Part shown: in pieces, positions 43,032 to 51,614 of the stretch
Position numbering within the stretch: the first letter of the stretch is position 1
Layout of the letters: the number at the start of each line of letters is the position of its first letter
Origin: Streptomyces endocoffeicus
GTDB taxonomy: Bacteria; Actinomycetota; Actinomycetes; Streptomycetales; Streptomycetaceae
Reading direction: 5' to 3'
Length of the DNA stretch: 64,000 bases
NCBI RefSeq assembly: GCF_016741935.1
Contig: NZ_JAERRG010000016.1
Span: 1 to 64,000, forward strand
Position numbers and translations under genes: made by a program
The notes under the pieces: model-generated
Seen by the model: the letters and a program-made list of their open reading frames with translations, nothing else
Database searches by the model: none
What the model was told of the DNA's origin: nothing

Positions 43032-45284
43032 GTGGCCACCTTCCTTTATAAACTCGGCCGGTTCGCCTTCCGGCGACGCGGCTTCGTCGCGTTGATATGG
43101 GTGGCGCTGCTCGCGGTCGCGGGCGTCGGCGCCGCCACCGCCTCCCAGCCCGCCAACGACAGCTTCTCGATCCCGGGCACTGAGGCCCAGAAGGCATTCG
43201 ACCTGCTGGAACAGCGGTTCCCCGGCGGTAACGCGGACGGCGCCACCGCCCGTGTGGTCTTCCGCGCCCCGAGCGGCGAGAAGATGACCGACCCGGACAA
43301 CAAGGCGGTGGTCACCAAGACCGTCGCCGACCTCAAGGCCAGCTCGCCGCAGATCGCCTCGGTCGCCGACCCCTACCAGTCCCATGCCGTCAGTAAGGAC
43401 GGCACCACGGCGTACATCCTGACCAGCTACAAGGTCAACGCCATGGAGCTGGAGGACCCCGCCAAGGACGGTTTGAAGGACGTGGGGGACAAGGCCCAGA
43501 AGTCGGGGCTGACGGTGCAGATCGGCGGTGACGCGCTCCAGGAGATGCCGGAGACCGGATCCACCGAGATCATCGGCATCGCGATCTCCGCGGTCGTCCT
43601 CGCCATCACCTTCGGCTCGCTGGTCGCGGCCGGACTGCCACTGCTGACCGCGCTCATCGGCGTCGGCATCGGCATCTCGTCGATCACCGCGCTCGCCACC
43701 ACCCTGGGGCTGTCCACCACCACCTCCACACTGGCGATGATGATCGGCCTCGCGGTCGGGATCGACTACGCGCTGTTCATCGTCTCCCGCTACCGCGCGG
43801 AGCTGGCCGAGGGACGGGACCGGGAGGAAGCCGCCGGACGGGCCGTGGGCACCGCGGGCTCCGCGGTCGTCTTCGCCGGCCTTACGGTCGTCATCGCGCT
43901 GGTCGGCCTCGCCGTCGTCAACATCCCGATGCTGACCAAGATGGGCTTCGCCGCGGCCGGTACGGTCGTCATCGCCGTCCTCATCGCGATCAGCCTCATC
44001 CCGGCGGTGCTGGGCTTCGCCGGCAAGCGGGTGTTCGGGCGCAGGGCGCGCCGGCGGATGGAGGAGCGCGCCGCGGCGGCCGCCGCGAGCGGTGCGGACG
44101 CCTCCGAGGAGAAGCCCAACATGGGCACCCGCTGGGCCCGCTTCGTGCTGCGCCGCCCGTTGATGGTGCTCCTGGTGGCCGTGCTCGGCCTCGGCGCCGC
44201 CGCCGTGCCCGCCGTCAGCCTGGAGCTCGGTCTGCCGGACGACGGCTCGCAGCCGGTCAGCAGCCAGAAGCGCCAGGCGTACGACATGATCTCCGAGGGC
44301 TTCGGCCCCGGCTCCAACGGTCCGCTGATGGTGGTCGTCGACGCCAAGGGCAGCGATGACGCCAAGGGCGCGGCCGAGCAGGTCCGCAAGACCATCACCG
44401 GTCTGGACGGTGTGGCCGCGGTCAGCCCGGCCACCTTCAACAAGGCGGGCGACACCGCGACGCTCTCCGTCATCTCCAAGTACAAGCCGAGCAGCATCGA
44501 CACCGAGAACCTGGTCGGCGACATCCGGGACGAGGCGAGCGGCTTCAAGTCCGACACCGGTGCCGAGGTGCTGGTCACCGGCCAGACGGGGATGAACATC
44601 GACATCTCGCAGAAGCTCAACGACGCGCTGGTGCCCTATCTGGTGCTCGTCGTCGGACTGGCCTTCCTGCTGCTGATGGTGGTCTTCCGGTCCGTTCTGG
44701 TCCCGCTCAAGGCGGCGCTCGGGTTCCTGCTCTCCGTCGTCGCGGCGCTCGGCGCGGTGGTCGCGGTCTTCCAGTGGGGCTGGCTGGCGGACCTGTTCGG
44801 GGTCGAGGAGACCGGCCCGATCATGAGCATGATGCCGATCTTCATGATCGGTGTGGTGTTCGGTCTGGCGATGGACTACGAGGTCTTCCTGGTGACCCGG
44901 ATGCGGGAGGCGTACGTCCACGGCGAGCGCCCCGGCCAGGCCGTCGTCACCGGCTTCCGGCACGGCGCCCGGGTGGTCACCGCGGCCGCGGTCATCATGA
45001 TCAGCGTCTTCGCGGGATTCATCGGCTCGTCCGAGTCGATGATCAAGATGATCGGCTTCGGCCTCGCCACCGCCGTTCTCTTCGACGCCTTCGTGGTCCG
45101 TATGGCCATCGTCCCGGCGGTCCTGGCGCTGCTCGGCAAGGCGGCCTGGTGGCTGCCGCGCTGGCTGGACCGGGCGCTGCCCAACGTGGACGTGGAGGGC
45201 GAGGGCCTGCGCAAGCAGCTCGAGCAGCCCGCCGCGGCCCAGCAGCCCGACAGGGACTCCGACGCCGAGCTGACCCGCGTCTGA
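43032..45284 (+). CDS. MMPL family transporter
   Basis: A 750-residue RND-superfamily membrane protein of the MMPL type, moving lipids or drugs outward using the proton gradient. It begins with TM1 (FVALIWVALLAVAGVGAATA). Each half contains a five- to six-helix cluster after an extracytoplasmic loop, with functional Asp residues in VGIDYALFIVSRYR and GLAMDYEVFLVTRMREA. Start is GTG 43032. The TetR gene just upstream probably controls it. The stop codon falls in the first unit of an 11-base tandem repeat. Confidence 0.9.
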   Translation: MATFLYKLGRFAFRRRGFVALIWVALLAVAGVGAATASQPANDSFSIPGTEAQKAFDLLEQRFPGGNADGATARVVFRAPSGEKMTDPDNKAVVTKTVADLKASSPQIASVADPYQSHAVSKDGTTAYILTSYKVNAMELEDPAKDGLKDVGDKAQKSGLTVQIGGDALQEMPETGSTEIIGIAISAVVLAITFGSLVAAGLPLLTALIGVGIGISSITALATTLGLSTTTSTLAMMIGLAVGIDYALFIVSRYRAELAEGRDREEAAGRAVGTAGSAVVFAGLTVVIALVGLAVVNIPMLTKMGFAAAGTVVIAVLIAISLIPAVLGFAGKRVFGRRARRRMEERAAAAAASGADASEEKPNMGTRWARFVLRRPLMVLLVAVLGLGAAAVPAVSLELGLPDDGSQPVSSQKRQAYDMISEGFGPGSNGPLMVVVDAKGSDDAKGAAEQVRKTITGLDGVAAVSPATFNKAGDTATLSVISKYKPSSIDTENLVGDIRDEASGFKSDTGAEVLVTGQTGMNIDISQKLNDALVPYLVLVVGLAFLLLMVVFRSVLVPLKAALGFLLSVVAALGAVVAVFQWGWLADLFGVEETGPIMSMMPIFMIGVVFGLAMDYEVFLVTRMREAYVHGERPGQAVVTGFRHGARVVTAAAVIMISVFAGFIGSSESMIKMIGFGLATAVLFDAFVVRMAIVPAVLALLGKAAWWLPRWLDRALPNVDVEGEGLRKQLEQPAAAQQPDRDSDAELTRV

Positions 45285-45350
45285 CCTCCGTCTGACCCAC
45301 ATCTGACTCGCGTCTGACCCGCGTCTGACCCGCGTCCGACTCGCGTCTGA
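45274..45350. repeat. 11-base tandem repeat, seven copies, at the MMPL stop codon
   Basis: CCCGCGTCTGA-type units recur seven times in register from 45274 to 45350. The first unit holds the MMPL TGA. Confidence 0.9.
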
Positions 45351-45376
45351 ACACCTGGCGTCACGCCTCGGCCCGA

Positions 45377-45406
45377 CGGCGGCCTTCCGATCCCGGAAGG
45401 CCGCCG
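45377..45406 (+). terminator. Hairpin terminator after the MMPL gene
   Basis: Perfect 13-base arms CGGCGGCCTTCCG and its complement with a 4-base loop, 93 bases after the stop. Confidence 0.85.
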
Positions 45407-45452
45407 TTCGACGTTTTCCACGAGCCCGCGCGATCCCGCGACGTCGGCGCTC

Positions 45453-45483
45453 TTGCGAACGACTTGCAGGTACGGGCTACCAT
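45453..45483 (+). promoter_or_regulatory. Nur-like (nickel) box overlapping the cbiM promoter
   Basis: TTGCGA-N5-TTGCAG at 45453-45469 matches the published S. coelicolor Nur box tTGCaa-N5-ttGCAA at 10 of 12 positions with exact spacing. TTGCGA can also act as -35, with TACCAT (45478-45483) as -10, so bound Nur would block transcription. Confidence 0.6.
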
Positions 45484-45529
45484 CGGGCCGATAGCCGCAG
45501 CTCAGGAAGTTCAGGAGCGGAGTCCTGCC

Positions 45530-46687
45530 ATGCATGTGCCCGACGGATTCATCGACGCACCGGTGTCGGTGGCGACCGGTGTGGTCGCGGCCGGGGCCGT
45601 CGCGGTCAGTTTGCGCGGCGCCCGGCGGGAGCTCGACGAGCGGACCGCGCCGCTGGCCGGGCTGGTCGCGGCGTTCATCTTCGCCGTGCAGATGCTGAAC
45701 TTCCCCGTGGCCGCCGGGACCAGCGGCCATCTGCTGGGCGGCGCGCTGGCCGCGATACTCGTGGGCCCGTACACGGGGGTGTTGTGCGTCTCCGTGGTGC
45801 TGCTGATGCAGAGCGTCCTGTTCGCGGACGGCGGGCTCACCGCGCTCGGCGTCAACATCACGGACATGGCCCTGGTCACCACCGTCGTGGCGTACGCGCT
45901 CTTCCGCGCGATCGTGAAGCTGGCCCCGCATCGCCGCCGTACGGTCACCGTCGCGTCCTTCGTGGCGGCGCTGATCTCCGTACCGGCCGCCGCGGTGGCC
46001 TTCACGGCGATCTACGCGCTCGGCGGCACGGCCGATGTGGCGATCGGCAAGGTCTTCGCGGCGATGGTCGGTGTGCATGTGCTGATCGGCATCGGCGAGG
46101 CGGCGATCACCGCGCTGACGGTCGGTGCCGTCGTGGCCGTACGGCCGGATCTGGTGTACGGGGCGCGGGGGGTGACCGCGCGTCCGCTGGAGATCCGCAG
46201 CAGCCCGCTGGCCCCGGCCGCCCCGGGGGCGGTGGCGCGGGCCGAGGGCCCGGTGACCGAACCCGCCGCGACGACCTCCGGGACCTCCGAGCCCGCCGGG
46301 ATCCCCGAGTCCGCCGGGGCCCCCGAGCTTGCCGGGGCCTCCGGGGCCCCAGAGCCCGCCGCCGGGCCACGGCGGTCGGTGCGGCCCGTGTGGTGGGCCG
46401 GGCTCGCGGCCGCGCTGCTGTGCGCCGGGGTCATCAGCTTCTACGCCTCCGCCAGCCCCGACGGGCTGGAGAAGGTCGCCCATGACAAGGGGATCGACCA
46501 GAAGGCGGAGGACCACGCCGCCAAGGACTCCCCGCTCGCCGACTACGGCGTCAAGGACATCACCGACGCCCGGCTCTCCGGCGGGCTCGCCGGGGTGATC
46601 GGGGTCGGGGCCACGCTCGCCGTCGGCTCCGGGGTCTTCATCGTCATACGGCGGCGCAGGGCGACGGCCGAGAGCGGGAGAGGCTGA
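45530..46687 (+). CDS. cbiM: ECF-type nickel/cobalt transporter, CbiM with C-terminal PDGLE domain
   Basis: A 385-residue substrate-binding (S) component fused to a CbiN/PDGLE-like C-terminal domain. The mature N-terminus MHVPDGFIDAP supplies the family metal ligand His2 and PDGF motif. About six helices cover residues 10-210, then a Pro/Glu/Ala-rich linker (about 230-285), then a two-helix domain with ASPDGLEKVA. ATG 45530 follows CAGGAGCGGAG. It heads the operon with cbiQ and cbiO. The Nur-like box upstream favours nickel over cobalt as substrate (inference). Confidence 0.85.
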   Translation: MHVPDGFIDAPVSVATGVVAAGAVAVSLRGARRELDERTAPLAGLVAAFIFAVQMLNFPVAAGTSGHLLGGALAAILVGPYTGVLCVSVVLLMQSVLFADGGLTALGVNITDMALVTTVVAYALFRAIVKLAPHRRRTVTVASFVAALISVPAAAVAFTAIYALGGTADVAIGKVFAAMVGVHVLIGIGEAAITALTVGAVVAVRPDLVYGARGVTARPLEIRSSPLAPAAPGAVARAEGPVTEPAATTSGTSEPAGIPESAGAPELAGASGAPEPAAGPRRSVRPVWWAGLAAALLCAGVISFYASASPDGLEKVAHDKGIDQKAEDHAAKDSPLADYGVKDITDARLSGGLAGVIGVGATLAVGSGVFIVIRRRRATAESGRG

Positions 46688-46689
46688 CC

Positions 46690-47454
46690 GTGGGCGCGGG
46701 ACACGCACACAAGCTCTACCGGGAGGGCCGGTCGCCCGTCCACGCCCTCCCCCCGCACTGCAAGATCGCCGCGGTCTTCTGCTTCGTCCTGGTCGTCGTC
46801 TCCACGCCCCGCGAGGCCGTCTGGGCCTTCGGGGCGTACGCGGTGCTGCTGGCCGGAGTGGTGGCGGCGGCCCGGATCCCGGCCGGGTACGTACTGCGGC
46901 GGCTGCTGATCGAGATCCCGTTCGTGGCCTTCGCCGTGCTGATGCCGTTCATCGCGGAGGGCCCGCGGGTGGAGGTGCTGGGGATGTCGCTCAGCGAGTC
47001 CGGGCTGTGGAGCGCCTGGAACATCCTCGCCAAGGGCACCCTCGGCGTCGCCGCCTCCGTCCTCCTGGCGTCCACGACCGAACTGCGCGCCCTGCTGCTG
47101 GGATTGCAGCGGCTGCGGATGCCCTCGCTGCTGGTCCAGATCGCCTCATTCATGATCCGCTACGGGGACGTCATCTCCGATGAGATGCGCCGGATGCGGA
47201 TCGCCCGCCAGTCGCGCGGCTTCGAGGCGCGCGGGGTGCGGCACTGGGGTGTGCTCGCCTCCTCGGCCGGGGCGCTGTTCATCCGCTCCTACGAACGGGG
47301 CGAGCGGGTCCACCTGGCGATGGTCAGCCGGGGCTATACGGGCACCATGCCGGTGATCGACGATGTGACGGCGTCCCGTACCCAGTGGATGTACGCCGCC
47401 GCCCTCCCGCTGACCGCGCTGGCGGTCTGCCTGACCGGATGGATGCTGCCATGA
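46690..47454 (+). CDS. cbiQ: ECF transporter T component CbiQ
   Basis: A 254-residue membrane coupling subunit. N-terminal AHKLYREGRSPVHALPPHCKIAAVF is followed by about five helices and the cytoplasmic coupling motifs MRRMRIARQSRGFEARG and SYERGERVHLAMVSRGYTG, which contact the ATPase. GTG start 3 bases after cbiM. It overlaps cbiO by 4 bases. Confidence 0.9.
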   Translation: MGAGHAHKLYREGRSPVHALPPHCKIAAVFCFVLVVVSTPREAVWAFGAYAVLLAGVVAAARIPAGYVLRRLLIEIPFVAFAVLMPFIAEGPRVEVLGMSLSESGLWSAWNILAKGTLGVAASVLLASTTELRALLLGLQRLRMPSLLVQIASFMIRYGDVISDEMRRMRIARQSRGFEARGVRHWGVLASSAGALFIRSYERGERVHLAMVSRGYTGTMPVIDDVTASRTQWMYAAALPLTALAVCLTGWMLP

Positions 47455-48230
47455 CCGACCCCGCCACCACCCCGCCGTCCCTCCAGGTGTCCGGTCTGGC
47501 CTACGCCTACCCCGACGGCCATCAGGCCCTCTTCGGCGTCGATCTGACGGTGGCCCGCGGCGAGCGGGTGGCGCTCCTCGGCCCCAACGGCGCGGGCAAG
47601 ACCACGCTCGTACTGCACCTCAACGGCATCCTTACGGCGGGCGCCGGGACGGTCACGGTCGCGGGGCTGCCGGTGGCGAAGGCACATCTGGCCGAGATCC
47701 GCCGCCGGGTGGGCATCGTCTTCCAGGACCCGGACGACCAGCTCTTCATGCCGTCCGTGCGCGAGGACGTGGCCTTCGGCCCGGCCGCGGCGGGGCTGCG
47801 CGGCCCGGAGCTGGAGGAGCGGGTGCGCCGCGCGCTGGAGCGGGTCGGGATGGCGGAGTTCGCCGACCGGCCGCCGCACCACCTCTCCTTCGGGCAGCGG
47901 CGGCGGGTGGCCGTGGCGACCGTACTGGCCATGGAGCCGGAGATCCTGGTCCTGGACGAGCCCTCGTCCAACCTCGACCCGGCCTCGCGCCGCGAACTCG
48001 CCGACATCCTGCGGTCCCTGGACGTGACCGTGCTGATGGTCACCCACGATCTGCCGTACGCGCTGGAGCTGTGCCCGCGCTCGGTGGTGCTCAGCGGCGG
48101 GGTGATCGCGGCGGACGGCGGAACGCAGGAGCTGCTGTGCGACGAGGAGCTGATGCGCGAGCACCGGCTGGAGCTCCCCTTCGGCTTCGACCCGCGCTCG
48201 GTGACGGTGCCGGCGTTTCCGGTGGGGTGA
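47451..48230 (+). CDS. cbiO: ECF transporter ATP-binding protein CbiO
   Basis: A 259-residue ATPase of the transporter. Walker A GPNGAGKTTLVLHLNG, the Q-loop region VGIVFQDPDDQLFMPSVREDVAFGP, signature HLSFGQRRRVAVATVL and Walker B ILVLDEPSSNLDP are intact. ATG overlaps the cbiQ stop (ATGA). It energises metal uptake by CbiM and CbiQ. The 227 bases after it hold a dispersed repeat rather than a gene. Confidence 0.95.
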   Translation: MTDPATTPPSLQVSGLAYAYPDGHQALFGVDLTVARGERVALLGPNGAGKTTLVLHLNGILTAGAGTVTVAGLPVAKAHLAEIRRRVGIVFQDPDDQLFMPSVREDVAFGPAAAGLRGPELEERVRRALERVGMAEFADRPPHHLSFGQRRRVAVATVLAMEPEILVLDEPSSNLDPASRRELADILRSLDVTVLMVTHDLPYALELCPRSVVLSGGVIAADGGTQELLCDEELMREHRLELPFGFDPRSVTVPAFPVG

Positions 48231-48275
48231 GGGTGCCGGTGAGGTGGCGGGCTGGGGGTGTCCGGCGGGCCTTGA

Positions 48276-48410
48276 CGCCTGCGGCGGGCTGTTCCCCTCC
48301 CCGCCCCTTCCCGGCAGCATCGATATGCGGCTCCGCCGCGTGGGGGGGGCTCCGCCCAGACCCCGAGGATCCAGGGGCGAAACCCTGCCACGCGGCGGAT
48401 CCCCGTAGGT
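48276..48410. repeat. Dispersed GC-rich repeat with terminal palindrome (copy 1)
   Basis: From GACGCCTGCGGCGGGCTG at about 48276 through a CCTCCCCGCCCCTTCC block to CCCTGCCACG.GGCGGA near 48399. It shares these blocks with 58727-58949. Inside, TCCGCCGCGTGG (48332-48343) pairs perfectly with 48388-48399 and can form a long hairpin serving the convergent cbiO and AAA+ genes. Confidence 0.75.
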
Positions 48411-48457
48411 ACGGTGACCAGCGCCGGTGAGGCGGCACGCTCCGGTGAGGTGACCGG

Positions 48458-49540
48458 TCATCCGGGCCCGCCGGACATGGACATCGGCGTCGGCGCCGCT
48501 CGGCACGGGCGTCCGGCCTTGATCCGTTCCACCGCCGCCAGCAGATCCGCCTGCCGCACCCGCGGCCGTCCCGTCCGCAGCACCTCCGCCGCCGCGTCGA
48601 TCACCGCACGGCGGATATCGCGCCCGGTCACCTCGTCGACCCCGGCCAGCCCCTCCGGTGAGACGTCCTCGGCGAGGGGCAGCGCCTCGGGCAGATGGCG
48701 CCGCCAGATCCCGGCCCGAGCCGCCTCGTCCGGCGCCGGGAAGCGCACATGCCACACCCGGCTGTCGAACGCCGTGTCATAGCTCGTCACCAGGTTGGTG
48801 GCCAGGACGACCAGCCCCTCATGGCTGTCCAGGGCGGTCAGCATCTCGCTGCGCATGGCGTTCACCGCGTGCTCCGAGCCATGGGTGGTGGTCTCGAACC
48901 GCGAGGACATCAGCGCGTCCGCCTCGTCCAGGAAGAGCACCGCGCCCTGCTCGCGCGCCGCATGGAAGAGCGCCGCCAGGTTCTTCGGGCCCTCCCCGTG
49001 GTACTTGCTCTCCAACTGCGAGGCGCGGGCCGGTATCAGCGGACGCCCCAGCCGGTGGGCGAGGGCGTGGGCGGCCAGGGTCTTGCCGGTGCCGGGCGCG
49101 CCCTCCAGGTTGATCGCCGAACCGGGGTGCGGCTGGATCTCGCGCAGCCCCCACTCGTCGAACAGCACCCGGCGCTGCTCCACGGTATGCACAGCGCGCA
49201 GCAGTTGGTCCAGCGTCCGGTCCGGGAGCACCAGGCGGTCGAAGGTGTACAGCGGTGGCGTCGCGGTGAACCGCCGCGCCCGCTCCGCGATCGACGGTTC
49301 GTCCGGCCCCGCTTCCGCTTCACTCTCCGCCGTCGGACCCGCGCGCGGCCCCGACTCCGCCGCCCCCGGCGGTTGATTGGTGACGGTGACGGTGAGCGGC
49401 CGTGGTCCGCCGCGGCCGCTGAACTCCTTCGCGGCCTCGATCAGCCGGGTCCGCAGCAGCGCCGCCTCCACATCGTCGGTGCCGCCCGGAATCCCGGTGA
49501 CGGCGAAGGCGGTACGCGAACCCCTTCCCAGGTTCCTCAC
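48458..49540 (-). CDS. AAA+ ATPase (Pch2/TRIP13-like core)
   Basis: A 360-residue ATPase. An N-terminal domain of about 110 residues of unknown fold precedes the AAA+ core: Walker A GAPGTGKT, Walker B AVLFLDEADAL, sensor VLATNL, and Arg-finger-like region FDSRVWHVRFP. The combination of LINLEGAPGTGKTLAA with LESKYHGEGPKNLAALF resembles TRIP13/Pch2 proteins, which remodel HORMA-type partners. No HORMA or nucleotidyltransferase gene is nearby. Start GTG 49540 with GGGGGGAG upstream. It is the last gene of a three-gene minus-strand operon. Confidence 0.8.
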   Translation of the reverse strand: MRNLGRGSRTAFAVTGIPGGTDDVEAALLRTRLIEAAKEFSGRGGPRPLTVTVTNQPPGAAESGPRAGPTAESEAEAGPDEPSIAERARRFTATPPLYTFDRLVLPDRTLDQLLRAVHTVEQRRVLFDEWGLREIQPHPGSAINLEGAPGTGKTLAAHALAHRLGRPLIPARASQLESKYHGEGPKNLAALFHAAREQGAVLFLDEADALMSSRFETTTHGSEHAVNAMRSEMLTALDSHEGLVVLATNLVTSYDTAFDSRVWHVRFPAPDEAARAGIWRRHLPEALPLAEDVSPEGLAGVDEVTGRDIRRAVIDAAAEVLRTGRPRVRQADLLAAVERIKAGRPCRAAPTPMSMSGGPG

Positions 49541-49614
49541 TGGATCTCCCCCCTCGAACGCCGGCCGCGCCCCTGGCCCCGGGCCCACGGACCCGAGCCC
49601 ACGGCCCCGGACCC

Positions 49615-49929
49615 TCAGCCCCAGACCGCGACCCGGTGGTGCGCATGAGCGCTGCGCACCCGCTGCTCGGCCTGCTTCCCCTCGATCCGGCGGCCTTCGA
49701 CGAACTGCTCCCGCGAGGTGTCGAAGAGCCCCTGGATATAGCTGACATTGCCGTTGCGGATGGATTCGGAGACCGTGACCGCCCGCAGATCGGGATCGGT
49801 GTGCAGCCGCTCGCTCCGGGACCGGAACCAGTCCGCCAGGAGCTCGATGGTCACGCAGACGACATGGACCACCGCGACCGCGCCGATCCCGCCGAGTGCG
49901 AGGAGGACCATGCCCAGCAGGCTCAGCAT
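49615..49929 (-). CDS. Small membrane protein of the AAA+ operon
   Basis: A 104-residue protein: one N-terminal membrane helix (about 2-30, LLGMVLLALGGIGAVAVVHVVCVTIELL), then a basic, cytosolic or outer domain with NGNVSYIQGLFDTSREQFVEGRRIEGKQAEQRV. The tail is His/Ala-rich. Its ATG overlaps the stop of the preceding gene by 7 bases. 74 bases separate it from the AAA+ gene. No named family is recognised. Confidence 0.7.
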   Translation of the reverse strand: MLSLLGMVLLALGGIGAVAVVHVVCVTIELLADWFRSRSERLHTDPDLRAVTVSESIRNGNVSYIQGLFDTSREQFVEGRRIEGKQAEQRVRSAHAHHRVAVWG

Positions 49930-50363
49930 GACGGCCCCGCCTCTCCGAAGATGATGAGGTCCTTGTCCCCGAAGGCCGCGCACAGCTCCTCGTCCAGGCG
50001 CCGGGCCCGGCAGACCCAGACCGGGGCGGACGCCTCGGTGTCGCCCAGCGGGACGCCCTCCTGGTCCAGGAAGAAGGTCTGCACGAGGAACACCGGGCCC
50101 TGGCGCCGCCGCAGCACGGCTCCGGCGGCCGCTTCCGGTGCCCGTGGGCGGTTGCGGACCAGGAAGGAGACCACATCGCGGTAGCGGAGGACGCCGCGCG
50201 GCGATACACGCCGGGCGCCCCGCCCGTGCTCGCGCTCCCGGTCGCTCCCGGCCCCGGGGGACCGGCACTCGAGACGGGCGTCCGTCCCGCGGAGCGTCAC
50301 GTCGAAGGTGCCGAGGAAACGGTCGTCGGTGGCCGTCTCACGAGCGCCGCGCTGGTCAGGCAT
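49923..50363 (-). CDS. Uncharacterised protein, first gene of the AAA+ operon
   Basis: A 146-residue soluble protein. The sequence is beta-rich in the first part (FLGTFDVTLRGTDARLECRSPG), then GVLRYRDVVSFLVRNRPR, GPVFLVQTFFLDQEGVPLGDTE and an end with KDLIIFGEAGPSC. No signal peptide, no motif recognised. ATG 50363 has GGGGGAAG 9 bases upstream. A longer frame to 50543 would read through noncoding sequence. The 7-base overlap with the next gene suggests coupled translation and a shared complex. Confidence 0.65.
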   Translation of the reverse strand: MPDQRGARETATDDRFLGTFDVTLRGTDARLECRSPGAGSDREREHGRGARRVSPRGVLRYRDVVSFLVRNRPRAPEAAAGAVLRRRQGPVFLVQTFFLDQEGVPLGDTEASAPVWVCRARRLDEELCAAFGDKDLIIFGEAGPSC

Positions 50364-50545
50364 GGGCTTCCCCCGTCTTCCGAATCCGTCGTCCGAACCG
50401 GTCGTCCGAAGAGGCGGGCCCCCGGTTCCCCCGGCGAGGGCCCGACACCGATCCTGCGCGCCTCGCGTGTCGCTTTTCGTCCCCCGGGACGGTGGGAAAT
50501 CCGGGAGATCGCTGTCGGCGCCCGTGACGACAGAAACCGACATCC

Positions 50546-50665
50546 GCGCGGGCCCTCGTCGCGCGGGCCCTCGTCGCGCGGGCCGTCGTCGCTCGGCCCC
50601 TCATCGCGCGGGCCGTCGTCGCGTGGCCCCTCATCGCTCGGGCCCACATCGCGTGGCCCCTCATC
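50546..50665. repeat. 15-base tandem repeat, eight copies
   Basis: Units of type CGCGGGCCCTCGTCG recur eight times in exact 15-base register. The stop codon of the LuxR-type regulator gene (50661-50663) lies in the last unit. The other reading direction gives a GPRDE pentapeptide pattern without a plausible gene. The rest of the 50364-50545 gap shows nothing. Confidence 0.9.
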
Positions 50666-51614
50666 GCTCGGCCCCGCCCCGGCGCGGCGGATGCGCCCCC
50701 ATGTCCGTCAGCCGGCGCAGCAGCAGATCCGGTTTGGTGTGCCGGGAGCACACGTACATCGCGAACATCATGCGGATGTCGGCCGGTTTGGAGTTGATCC
50801 CGCAGGCGGTCATGGCCCGGTCTATCTGCGTACGGACCGTGGAGACCTTCACATCGAGGTGGGCGGCCGTCTCCTCGTACGAGTACCCGTCCGCGTACCA
50901 CTCCAGCGCCCGGACCTGGCCCTCGCTCAGCCCGGCCGCCCAGGGGGAGAACACCACGGGCTCATGGGCGGGCGGCTGCTCGGCCGACGAGGCCATGTAG
51001 AGCGCGTCCAGCAGGGTCAGCTGGCCGAGCCCGGCCCGGGCGCACTGCATCCGGAAGTCCCGCAGATCCTCCCCGTAGCGCTTCTCGCTGACGCCCAGCT
51101 CCTCCAGGATCCAGGCCACCCGGCCGCCGCGGGCCGTGCGCCCCAGCAGATCGGCGAAGTACGGCGGCACGCTGAGCCCGCATTCGCGCACCGCCGTCTC
51201 CAGGGCGGAGGCCAGATGCGGTTTCAGCCAGTGCGGATGGTTGCGGGCGTCCCATACGGCATTGGCCAGGACCGCCGCGCCGACCGTCTTGCCGAAGACC
51301 GCCTTCGCCCCGCACACCCAGGGGGCCACCCGCTGGCGCCACTGTTCGGCCGCCGTGCACACCACCACGTCCGAGCGGCGCACCAGATCGGCGAACTGCT
51401 CGGCGGTGCCGACCCCCATCATGTCCGCCACGCACACGTCGTACTCCGCACCGCTCACCTCGAGCTGCTCCACGGAGTCCACCTCGCTGACCACGGTCAG
51501 CCGTGGATCGGCGTTCAGCGCGGCCACCAGGCCGCGTCTGGTCATCTCATGGTCCTCGACCACCGCCACCTGGAGTGGCTGCTTCGGTCCGTACTCGGCC
51601 GACTCGTCTCTCAT
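50661..51614 (-). CDS. LuxR/NarL family response regulator
   Basis: A 317-residue response regulator. The receiver (about 15-130) keeps VAVVEDHEMTRRGLVAAL and the acceptor Asp in DVCVADMMG; a Lys is present in GAKAVFGKT. A middle helical part follows. The C-terminal LuxR helix-turn-helix (near 235-295) is LSEGQVRALEWYADGYSYEETAAHLDVKVSTVRTQIDRAM. It overlaps the sensor kinase stop by 4 bases (ATGA), so the pair forms a two-component system. Target genes unknown; the AAA+ operon downstream on the same strand is a candidate. Confidence 0.85.
   Translation of the reverse strand: MRDESAEYGPKQPLQVAVVEDHEMTRRGLVAALNADPRLTVVSEVDSVEQLEVSGAEYDVCVADMMGVGTAEQFADLVRRSDVVVCTAAEQWRQRVAPWVCGAKAVFGKTVGAAVLANAVWDARNHPHWLKPHLASALETAVRECGLSVPPYFADLLGRTARGGRVAWILEELGVSEKRYGEDLRDFRMQCARAGLGQLTLLDALYMASSAEQPPAHEPVVFSPWAAGLSEGQVRALEWYADGYSYEETAAHLDVKVSTVRTQIDRAMTACGINSKPADIRMMFAMYVCSRHTKPDLLLRRLTDMGAHPPRRGGAER

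Noticed and set aside
48458..50363. CBASS-type defence island because of the TRIP13-like ATPase
   Set aside because: No cyclic-nucleotide synthase, HORMA protein or effector is recognisable beside it.
50297..50647. Frame coding for GPRDE pentapeptide repeats
   Set aside because: It is generated by the 15-base tandem repeat and overlaps a better supported gene in another frame.
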